From a bacterium (GTDB taxonomy: Bacteria > Patescibacteriota > Saccharimonadia > Saccharimonadales > UBA4665): a stretch of 64,000 nt of DNA. Location of the stretch: contig JAJZWY010000004.1 in assembly GCA_021846445.1 (NCBI GenBank), positions 1-64,000 on the forward strand, read 5' to 3'. The translations under genes were made by a program, and so were the position numbers. The notes under the pieces were generated by a model, which saw only the letters and a list, made by a program, of their open reading frames with translations, did not search any database and was not told the DNA's origin. Positions 35,468-42,912 of this stretch are shown one piece after another. The first letter of the stretch is position 1, and every line of letters starts with the position of its first letter.

Positions 35468-35670
35468 ATAATTGCGAATTGCATGAAATACTTAAAATAT
35501 AAGTCCTGGAATTTAAGGTATATTATTAGCAAATTAAATTTATGATCTATAAGATCCCATTGGAAATACTGGTTGCCAGTCAACACACTGATTTGGTCTA
35601 AAAATCATCACAATTTTTCACGTTGTTTTTGTTCTAATAACATGCTTAAACCTAAGGAATGTTTTATTTG

Positions 35671-35698
35671 TTGACATAATACCCCCTAGGGGTATACA
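35671..35698 (+). promoter_or_regulatory. Promoter with CsoR-type operator
   Basis: A consensus TTGACA at 35671-35676 and TATACA at 35693-35698, spacer 16. Between and overlapping them is the palindrome ATACCCCCTAGGGGTAT (35679-35695) with 7-bp arms and G4/C4 tracts, the signature of CsoR/RcnR operators. ATG 35707 lies 8 bases after the -10 box, so the message is likely leaderless and self-regulated. Confidence 0.7.
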
Positions 35699-35706
35699 TT
35701 AGAAAC

Positions 35707-35991
35707 ATGATTATAGATATTAAGCGTAGAGCATTGCATCGTACTAAAATTCTTCAAGGACAATTGAACGGTATAAAGAAAATGATTGACAATGAAGATT
35801 ACTGTATGGACATTATCACTCAAACTCTTGCTATCCAAAAGTCACTTAGTTCACTAAATAAGCTAATTGTCGAGAATCATCTAAGGACTCATGTTAAGGA
35901 GAAATTTACTTCTAGACAAACTAATCGGCAATCCGATGCCATTGATGAGCTACTTCAAATTTATGAACTAACAAATGTTCGAGGTAAGTAG
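35707..35991 (+). CDS. CsoR/RcnR-family metal-sensing repressor
   Basis: A 94-residue all-helical regulator. The start RRALHRTKILQGQLNGIKKM and the metal-site helix EDYCMDIITQTLAIQKSL match the family. The CsoR ligand set is Cys-His-Cys; here the positions read Cys (DYC), His (ENH) and a second His in place of the second Cys (LRTH). That is closer to the Cys-His-His set of the nickel/cobalt sensors RcnR and InrS, so the metal may not be Cu(I). Likely controls itself and the permease genes downstream. Confidence 0.85.
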   Translation: MIIDIKRRALHRTKILQGQLNGIKKMIDNEDYCMDIITQTLAIQKSLSSLNKLIVENHLRTHVKEKFTSRQTNRQSDAIDELLQIYELTNVRGK

Positions 35992-36009
35992 GGGTAAGGG
36001 GGCTTATTT

Positions 36010-36267
36010 ATGAATCTTGGCATGCTCCTTATAATTATCGAGGTAGTTGTTGGGACCTATTATTTTAGAACCCATCTCTTAGACGGTAATCAACGACGAG
36101 AAATAGGTTTTGAGCCATCCAAGAAATTGGGTCAATTCAATTGTGTCCTTTTTCGTCCAGAAGGAGTAATCGCTAAAGAGTTCCAAGCTTGGTCCTATGC
36201 CCAACCCAAGAGTTCTAATAACACAGCTACTCTCAAGACGTCTGTGAGGAGGTCAAAACAAATATGA
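36010..36267 (+). CDS. Small membrane-associated protein, unknown
   Basis: 85 residues with one N-terminal membrane helix (LGMLLIIIEVVVGTYYF) and a hydrophilic remainder. A G-rich stretch precedes ATG. It overlaps the start of the permease by 4 bases, so it belongs to the CsoR-controlled operon. I recognise no domain. Confidence 0.55.
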   Translation: MNLGMLLIIIEVVVGTYYFRTHLLDGNQRREIGFEPSKKLGQFNCVLFRPEGVIAKEFQAWSYAQPKSSNNTATLKTSVRRSKQI

Positions 36268-37430
36268 TAATTAATGCAATAGCCCATGCTTTATATATAT
36301 CGTTTTCAATGGGGTGGGAAATACTCTGGGCATTAATACTTGGTTTTAGTTTATCTGGCGTGATTCAGGCAGTTGTATCCCATCGCCAGATGACTAAGTT
36401 ACTTCCCAACGATAAACCCAAGTCTTTAATGATTGCCAGTGGTCTTGGTGTAGCCTCATCATCTTGTTCCTATGCAGCCGTGGCAATAGCTCGTTCATTA
36501 TTTAAAAAAGGAGCTAACTTTACAGCTGCCATGGCCTTTGAGATTGCGTCAACCAACTTAGTTGTGGAATTGGGTATTATTATGATTGTTCTTTTGGGTT
36601 GGCGGTTTACTGTAGCCGAGTTCATTGGTGGTCCCTTAATGATAATCATGGTAGCAATTTTATTTAGGTTGTTTCTAACACCAAAATTAGTTAACGTTGC
36701 GAGAAAACAGGCTCAGAAGGGGGCTGTTGGAAGAATGGAGGGTCATGCATCTATGGACGATATGTCGGTTCAAGGCAACGGTTCAATCTGGCAAAAGTTA
36801 AGGTCAAACAAAGGAAGGACGGCTACTAGCCATTACTTTGTTATGGATTGGGTTAGTATTTGGACGGATATAGTATTGGGTCTTCTTGTTGCAGGGGCTC
36901 TTGCGGCTTGGGTACCCAAGTCCTGGTGGAGAATTCTATTTTTTACCCATAACCATGTTTTAGCCTTGATCTGGGGACCTCTAGTTGGTCCATTAATAGC
37001 CGTTATTTCATTTGTGTGTAGTGTTGGCAACGTTCCGCTGGCTGCAGTGCTTTGGAATGGTGGAATTAGTTTTGGTGGAGTAGTTAGTTTTATTTTTGCT
37101 GATCTGATTGTTTTTCCTATACTAAGGATTTATAAGAAATATTATGGGTTTAAGATGGCTACCTTCATTTTTGGTATGTTTTATATTGCTATGGCGGTTG
37201 GGGGCTATTTGGTTGAGGGTATTTTGACGATTTTCCGACTTAATCCAACTATCAGAAACGCTACTGTACTGACCACTCATGTTAGTTTTAATTATACTAC
37301 CATACTAAACATCATCTTTATATTATTGGCCGGTGCTTTAGTTTACAGATTTCTGAAAACTGGTGGAGTAATGATGCTTAAAATGATGAAGTCACCTCAG
37401 GAAGAGGATCATTGCCATGCCCACCAATAA
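36264..37430 (+). CDS. DUF318/ArsP-type permease
   Basis: A 388-residue permease with about ten helices. The motif SSSCSYAAVAIARSLFKKGA followed by AMAFEIASTNLVVELGI is typical of the DUF318 (YraQ/ArsP) family, several members of which export organoarsenicals or metals; the Cys in SSCS is conserved. The second half repeats the pattern (VGNVPLAAVLWNGGISFGGV). AGGAGG lies 11 bases upstream. Control by the CsoR-like regulator suggests metal efflux. It ends with a His-rich tail (EEDHCHAHQ). Confidence 0.82.
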   Translation: MIINAIAHALYISFSMGWEILWALILGFSLSGVIQAVVSHRQMTKLLPNDKPKSLMIASGLGVASSSCSYAAVAIARSLFKKGANFTAAMAFEIASTNLVVELGIIMIVLLGWRFTVAEFIGGPLMIIMVAILFRLFLTPKLVNVARKQAQKGAVGRMEGHASMDDMSVQGNGSIWQKLRSNKGRTATSHYFVMDWVSIWTDIVLGLLVAGALAAWVPKSWWRILFFTHNHVLALIWGPLVGPLIAVISFVCSVGNVPLAAVLWNGGISFGGVVSFIFADLIVFPILRIYKKYYGFKMATFIFGMFYIAMAVGGYLVEGILTIFRLNPTIRNATVLTTHVSFNYTTILNIIFILLAGALVYRFLKTGGVMMLKMMKSPQEEDHCHAHQ

Positions 37431-37959
37431 AGAACAAATAGTTAATTTCTCTCGAAACATTGCAATTTTAAGGATTGTTTTTGGACTAATGTGGGCAGTA
37501 GATGCTTTTTTTAAGTGGAGCTCATCATTTAGGAATAGTTATATTAATCAAATACAGTCTGCTAGTCAAGGTCAGCCTAGTTGGCTTCATCCTTGGTTTA
37601 GTTTTTGGATAGGATTGAACAGGATTGACCCTCATTTATTCGCTACATTAGTTGCAATTATTGAAACCTTTATTGCCCTGGCTCTGGTACTAGGTTTTGC
37701 AAGACGGTTCATTTACATAGCTGGTACTGCCTTTAGTTTACTTATCTGGAGCGTAGCGGAGGGGTTTGGTGGACCATATACCAGCGCCTCGGTTGACATT
37801 GGAACGGCCATAATTTATGCAATAGTGTTTATTGCCTTATATCAACTGGATAAGCTTTCAACCCCTTCAAGCTGGGCAATAGATAAATTTTTAGACGTGA
37901 GATTATCATGGTGGTCGACATTCTCTAATCCTAAGATTTCTAAAAAGAAGGGGGAGTAG
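37417..37959 (+). CDS. DoxX/DoxD-like membrane protein
   Basis: A 180-residue four-helix membrane protein. The segments AILRIVFGLMWAVDAFFKW and LVAIIETFIALALVLGFARR followed by a third helix match DoxX/DoxD-like proteins, some of which are quinone-linked subunits. It overlaps the permease by 14 bases and closes the CsoR-controlled operon. Specific function unknown. Confidence 0.75.
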   Translation: MPTNKEQIVNFSRNIAILRIVFGLMWAVDAFFKWSSSFRNSYINQIQSASQGQPSWLHPWFSFWIGLNRIDPHLFATLVAIIETFIALALVLGFARRFIYIAGTAFSLLIWSVAEGFGGPYTSASVDIGTAIIYAIVFIALYQLDKLSTPSSWAIDKFLDVRLSWWSTFSNPKISKKKGE

Positions 37960-38141
37960 AGTTTATTATAACTTGAGGTACTCAACTTCTTTAGGCCTTA
38001 TCAAGTACTAAATTATCTAACAGTGGTTGAATTATGTGGTACACTAGGCTTAATTATCTTTCGAAATAAGAGTCCCAAGATGTAGTGGGTAAGTACAAAC
38101 CTAACTTTTATACTAGGTCGATGTCAAGGAGGATCGAACCT

Positions 38142-39917
38142 ATGGAACAAGAAGATATCAATAAACCAACAGCTAAAAATGTGCTTAAGTTTTTATTTGG
38201 GCTATCTAAATTATCGCCAATTGGTGTAGCCTTAATGATTCTTATGCAACTTTTGTTTGCAGTTCTTACAACTACGATTGCTCCCATATTTGTTTCTAAA
38301 CTATTAGCTCAAATTGCCCACGGGAGTAGTAATTTTCACGATAGTATTACTCTTCTGATAGGTTACATTATAACGCTGATTCTTGGTGACGTAGTTTCGG
38401 TTAGAATTACTATTGCCATTGCCTATAAAGTTGAAACCAAGATGCAGGAAATTACTAGTCAAAATATTCTCAAGAATCAGACAAATAAAAGCTACAATTT
38501 TCACGCAAATCATATGAGTGGTGGAATAGTCTCAGATAGTAATAAATTGATAAGTTCCATTGAAAGATTTTGGGACAACATAATATTCACCATTACTCCT
38601 ATTATTGGATCAGTTATTGCGATAACAATTGCACTAAGCTTTATTTATTGGCAGTACGCTATGGTGCTTTTGTTTTTGTCGGTGAGCATATCCCTATTGA
38701 TTATAAAATTACAAAGCTCAATTTTTAAATACAGCAAAGATGTAGCCATAAAATCAAGTATTGGCACAGCCTATTTTTCAGATGTTATAACTAATATTTC
38801 GGCCGTAAAGGCCTTTGCGCGCGAAGCTTATGAACTAAAGGCCTATAAGAAAAAAATAAATGATTGGAAAAAGGCGAGCCTTAAAGAAATGCGCTCGGTG
38901 GTTTTAATAACAGGTGGATTTGGGGCGATGATGGTTATTATGAATATTTCAGCCTTTGTTGCGGCAATCTTGGCTACAAAATATAAACTTGCCGACATAG
39001 CAACCATCTATTTGGTTATTAACTATACCTTAAACATTGTTGCTCAACTTTGGTCGATTTCTCAAATAACCCGAAACTATATAAGAATAGTAGGTGATGC
39101 TAGTCCTATGGTAAATATGCTCAATGAAGTTATTGAACTTAATGATCCTATCAAGCCTCAGAGATTGAAAATTAGTAGGGGTGAAATTAGGTTAAATAAT
39201 GTCAATTTTGGTTATGAACGAGACAACTTGTTGTTCGCTAATCTTAATTTAACTATTAAACCCGGGGAAAAAATTGGTTTGGTGGGACATTCCGGATCAG
39301 GTAAAACTACTCTAACCAAGCTATTGTTACGTTTTAATGATATCACCAGTGGTTCAATTTTAATTGATAATCAGGATATAACTAAAATAAAACAAACAGA
39401 TTTACGTTCCAAAATAGCCTACGTTCCCCAGGAATCAATGCTTTTCCATAGATCAATTAGTGAAAATATCGCTTATGGAAACATTGGCGCTAACAAAAAA
39501 ACGATTAAAGCTGTTGCTAGATTAGCTAATGCTGATGATTTTATTAAAATATTGCCCGCTGGATACAATACTCTAGTGGGTGAACGAGGCATAAAATTAA
39601 GTGGCGGACAGCGACAACGTATTGTTATTGCTAGGGCTCTAATAAAAAATGCACCAATTATAATATTAGACGAAGCAACCTCGGCGCTAGATAGTGAAAG
39701 TGAAGTATTGATTCAAAATGCTCTTTGGAAACTAATGGATAATCGTACTGCACTAGTAGTGGCCCATCGTTTAAGTACGATTCAAAAGATGGACCGTATT
39801 CTAGTTATGGAGAATGGTAAAATTATTGAAGAAGGAAGTCACAAAGAGCTTATTAACAAAACTAATAGTGTTTACGCTAGACTTTGGGCGCATCAAACTG
39901 GTGGTTTTATTAAATAA
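38142..39917 (+). CDS. ABC exporter, fused membrane and ATPase domains (MsbA-like)
   Basis: 591 residues from ATG 38142, chosen because AAGGAGG sits 9 bases upstream; a GTG 57 bases earlier would add a basic N-terminus without a ribosome binding site. Six membrane helices (about residues 20-300) precede the ATPase with Walker [17 protein letters not shown], signature LSGGQRQRIVIARAL, Walker B IIILDEATSALDS and the AHRLSTI switch. Likely works as a homodimer exporting lipids, peptides or drugs. Substrate unknown. Confidence 0.92.
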   Translation: MEQEDINKPTAKNVLKFLFGLSKLSPIGVALMILMQLLFAVLTTTIAPIFVSKLLAQIAHGSSNFHDSITLLIGYIITLILGDVVSVRITIAIAYKVETKMQEITSQNILKNQTNKSYNFHANHMSGGIVSDSNKLISSIERFWDNIIFTITPIIGSVIAITIALSFIYWQYAMVLLFLSVSISLLIIKLQSSIFKYSKDVAIKSSIGTAYFSDVITNISAVKAFAREAYELKAYKKKINDWKKASLKEMRSVVLITGGFGAMMVIMNISAFVAAILATKYKLADIATIYLVINYTLNIVAQLWSISQITRNYIRIVGDASPMVNMLNEVIELNDPIKPQRLKISRGEIRLNNVNFGYERDNLLFANLNLTIKPGEKIGLVGHSGSGKTTLTKLLLRFNDITSGSILIDNQDITKIKQTDLRSKIAYVPQESMLFHRSISENIAYGNIGANKKTIKAVARLANADDFIKILPAGYNTLVGERGIKLSGGQRQRIVIARALIKNAPIIILDEATSALDSESEVLIQNALWKLMDNRTALVVAHRLSTIQKMDRILVMENGKIIEEGSHKELINKTNSVYARLWAHQTGGFIK

Positions 39918-39952
39918 AGGATATCTTTTGGCTGGTTTTTAGGGTAAGTAAA

Positions 39953-41413
39953 TCAACTTGGCTTGGCCAGTCTTTTGCTAACAGATAAACAAAATAAAGT
40001 AAATTTACCAATAAGCTGACTGAGTTCAATCGTTCTGTCCTTAATAGGATTTATTGTTTTTGTAAAACCATATTTTGCTTCTCTAGTCCCGACGTGTTCA
40101 AGATCAAGAATAAATCTTTTTTGTTCCTGCCATTTAATTTTAAAACTTGTTTTGAACAAGCCTACGATAATATTCAGTTCTTTATTGGAACAATCAATAT
40201 CTAATATTTTAAATAATTCTAAGGTATAGTCTTTAAGCTTACTTATTATAAACTTATTGTCTTGGCCCGATTCATTTAGATCTTGACCTTCAGTTAGGGA
40301 GATAATTTTGGTAATTGTTGAGCTAATATCTTTGACTATGCTTTCGTCAATAGCCACTATTTTTTCATACAATTCTCTAAATACCCTAGCTATTTGATCA
40401 GGTTTCTCTCTTTGATTATCTATCAAGGAGACATCAGCTTCTTCTTGGTTGTCTAAATCATTTTGATCTAGGTCTTGGGTTAAAAAATCTTCGACCATAG
40501 AATAGAGCGTCTTAATAAAGTTAGCTTGGTAGAAATCTGAAATGTTGGTTTCGGCTACAGTGGGCTTTATATTGTCACCCGATAATGATTCTTGATTGTC
40601 ATTAATTTCTAAAGTAGTTTGAGGATCAAGAATGTTTTTATTGGGCAGTATTAAGCTATCAATTACAAAATTACTATTTTTTTTGAACTCTTGGGGTGGA
40701 GTATCCTCTTGGCTTAAATTTACTAAATCGTCACTTTTATTTGTTTTATTTTCTTCCTGTCTGCTTTTGTCGTTGGGTAAATTATTTGATTGGTCAACTG
40801 TTCCTATTCCAGTAATTTGAGTTTTGTTTATTTTTTTATTAGTAGCTATTGATTTCTTAATAATGGGCTTAGGCTGAGAAGTTGACTTTTTGACTTTATT
40901 ATTAATAGAATCTAAGCCTATAACTAGACTGTCCTTCTTGGGGGGTTCTGGTCTAAATTGTTGATTTGGATTTGTTTTTAGAAGTACTTGTTCTTGGGTA
41001 TTACTAACAAGTACCTCCGTTTCATTAGTCCTATTCGATAGATTATTTTCTGGTTTTTTGGGTAATGCTTGATGGTTAGTATTTAGGCTAGATTCAATAG
41101 ATTCCTTATTTTTGACTATTTTGTTTTGGGACTCTTTTAAAATAGCTTTATTAGTCATTATTTCTTGACCCATTAATGAAAGTTCTAACATAGCCTTAAC
41201 TTCGCTCAACGGTAGGCTTCCAAGAAAAGGACATCTTTCTCGAGCATCTAATATACTTGACGCTACTTCAATCGTTCCGTCCGATCGTTGATAAGTATAA
41301 ACCTCACTTATCTCCTCGGAAACATTACTATCCCAAGAATTTACTCCATCTTGGTCTAAAGCGACATTTTGGGATGGCAGATCTTCGGTTAGTTGTTCTG
41401 TAACATTAGCCAT
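39953..41413 (-). CDS. Large hydrophilic protein of unknown function
   Basis: 486 residues with no membrane segment. The first 60 residues include DGVNSWDSN and SEVYTYQRSDGTIEVASSIL. A long Asn, Gln, Lys and Ser-rich disordered middle (about 110-280) leads to a helical C-terminal domain ending FTLFCLSVSKRLAKPS. No family recognised. It starts 6 bases after the 92-residue gene, so the two form an operon. Confidence 0.75.
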   Translation of the reverse strand: MANVTEQLTEDLPSQNVALDQDGVNSWDSNVSEEISEVYTYQRSDGTIEVASSILDARERCPFLGSLPLSEVKAMLELSLMGQEIMTNKAILKESQNKIVKNKESIESSLNTNHQALPKKPENNLSNRTNETEVLVSNTQEQVLLKTNPNQQFRPEPPKKDSLVIGLDSINNKVKKSTSQPKPIIKKSIATNKKINKTQITGIGTVDQSNNLPNDKSRQEENKTNKSDDLVNLSQEDTPPQEFKKNSNFVIDSLILPNKNILDPQTTLEINDNQESLSGDNIKPTVAETNISDFYQANFIKTLYSMVEDFLTQDLDQNDLDNQEEADVSLIDNQREKPDQIARVFRELYEKIVAIDESIVKDISSTITKIISLTEGQDLNESGQDNKFIISKLKDYTLELFKILDIDCSNKELNIIVGLFKTSFKIKWQEQKRFILDLEHVGTREAKYGFTKTINPIKDRTIELSQLIGKFTLFCLSVSKRLAKPS

Positions 41414-41419
41414 AAACTA

Positions 41420-41698
41420 TCATTCAGCTTTTTTCTGATTAACATATTTCTGAATGAATCCTCGAAGTATTTCTTTCGTTTTAGGATACCTAGGATCATC
41501 TGGCGAAAGATTACTAAATCCAATAAGTGCTGGTCTTGCTTCTTTTCCGCAAATATCTAAAAAGTCACGTATTCTTTTTGGGTTGCCGTTTTCGTCAACG
41601 TAGCCAGGTATGAACTGCTCACCTATATCGCCCAGACCTAAAAGTTCCAGAAACTGCTGTCCTTCTGCGGAATTATCAACTTCTTTATATTCTTCCAT
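41420..41698 (-). CDS. Small acidic protein, possible Pup-like C-terminus
   Basis: 92 residues, no known domain. The C-terminal helix ends GFIQKYVNQKKAE. The end of mycobacterial Pup is FVRAYVQKGGQ: the F-x-x-x-Y-V spacing and a final Glu/Gln are shared, but the Gly-Gly is not. The protein at 47823 ends in a similar way (FLKYAQGNNQ). Given the Dop/PafA homologue at 19310, it is a candidate modifier, though an ordinary acidic protein is equally possible. Confidence 0.7.
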   Translation of the reverse strand: MEEYKEVDNSAEGQQFLELLGLGDIGEQFIPGYVDENGNPKRIRDFLDICGKEARPALIGFSNLSPDDPRYPKTKEILRGFIQKYVNQKKAE

Positions 41699-41841
41699 TA
41701 TATTTGCTGGTTATCTATACTATCTATTTAAACAATACTTCCTAAATTAGTAAATAGATAAAATTCTAAAAGTTCGGTAGCTAATTTATATCAATAGAGT
41801 ATAGCTTGGACGATTCGTAGTTAAAATAAAGAATAGTTAGA

Positions 41842-41847
41842 TATAAT
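41842..41847 (+). promoter_or_regulatory. -10 box of yvcK
   Basis: A perfect TATAAT ending 6 bases before ATG 41854, predicting a leaderless message; the AAAGGA between them is too close to the start to act as a ribosome binding site. Confidence 0.5.
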
Positions 41848-41853
41848 AAAGGA

Positions 41854-42837
41854 ATGAAAAATAAAAATATCGTAGTAATTGGAGGCGGTACTGGAACTTT
41901 TGGCTTACTTCAAGAATTTAAAAATTGGACTTCGAATATTTCAGTTATCGTTAATATGTGTGACGACGGAGGATCATCGGGTGATTTAAGGGATGAATTA
42001 GGAGTTTTGCCCCCGGGAGATATTCGCCAATGCCTTGTTGGTTTAAGCAATTATCCAGAAGCTCGGAATTTATTTAGCTATAGATTTGGAAAAGGAAAGT
42101 TAAATAATCATTCAGTTGGAAATATTGTTTTGGCTGCCCTAGAGCTATATTATGGAGATTTTTCCAAAGCAGTTGAAGTAGTCTCTAGTTTATTGAAGAT
42201 TACGGGTAAGGTTATACCTATCTCAACTCAAAAATACCAACTTTGTTTGGTTGATAACAAGAAGACAATAATTGGTGAGTCGACTATTGCTAATCATCAG
42301 ATACAATCCAAACATCCAAAACTATATTTAACTCCAGAAGTTAAAATTAATCCAGAAGCAAAAACAGCAATTTTAGAAGCAGATTTGGTAGTTATTGCTC
42401 CCGGAAACTTTTATGGATCTATCTTACCTATCTTGGTAGTAGATGGGATTAAGAATGCCTTAAGAATAACTAAGGCGAAAGTTGTAATGATTACTAATTT
42501 GGTTAATAAACCGAAACATACGCTGAATTGGACAGTAAAAAACTATCATAGTCGAGCGGAACGATATTTAGCAAAAAATAGTATAGATTATGTACTCTAC
42601 AACAAACAGAAGATTGCAAAAAGAATGCTAGATAAATATGCCCAAGATAAGGAATTCCCGATTAAATATCATACTAAAGATTTTGAAAACCAGTTCACTA
42701 AATATATCGGTGCAGATTTAGTTGATCGTAGGCCCTATAAGCAAGATAATAACGATCGAAAAATCAAACGTACTCTAATAAGACATAATGCCAAAAATGT
42801 AATAAAAGAACTGGAGAAGATTTTAGAAAGTAAATAA
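41854..42837 (+). CDS. yvcK: YvcK/CofD-like protein (gluconeogenesis factor family)
   Basis: A 327-residue cytoplasmic protein. It begins IVVIGGGTGTFGLLQEFKNW, followed by VNMCDDGGSSGDLRDELGVL and PPGDIRQCLVGLS, the nucleotide-sugar-binding signature. In Bacillus and Mycobacterium, YvcK binds UDP-GlcNAc and supports peptidoglycan precursor supply. The class A penicillin-binding protein gene converges on it from the other strand. A decayed second copy lies at 25445-25866. Confidence 0.92.
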   Translation: MKNKNIVVIGGGTGTFGLLQEFKNWTSNISVIVNMCDDGGSSGDLRDELGVLPPGDIRQCLVGLSNYPEARNLFSYRFGKGKLNNHSVGNIVLAALELYYGDFSKAVEVVSSLLKITGKVIPISTQKYQLCLVDNKKTIIGESTIANHQIQSKHPKLYLTPEVKINPEAKTAILEADLVVIAPGNFYGSILPILVVDGIKNALRITKAKVVMITNLVNKPKHTLNWTVKNYHSRAERYLAKNSIDYVLYNKQKIAKRMLDKYAQDKEFPIKYHTKDFENQFTKYIGADLVDRRPYKQDNNDRKIKRTLIRHNAKNVIKELEKILESK

Positions 42838-42912
42838 GTAGTTTAAAAATACAAAAATAGTTTTAGATAAGTTTAAGGATATTCCTAATATCAGCAAAAA
42901 ATTTGAGAAGAT

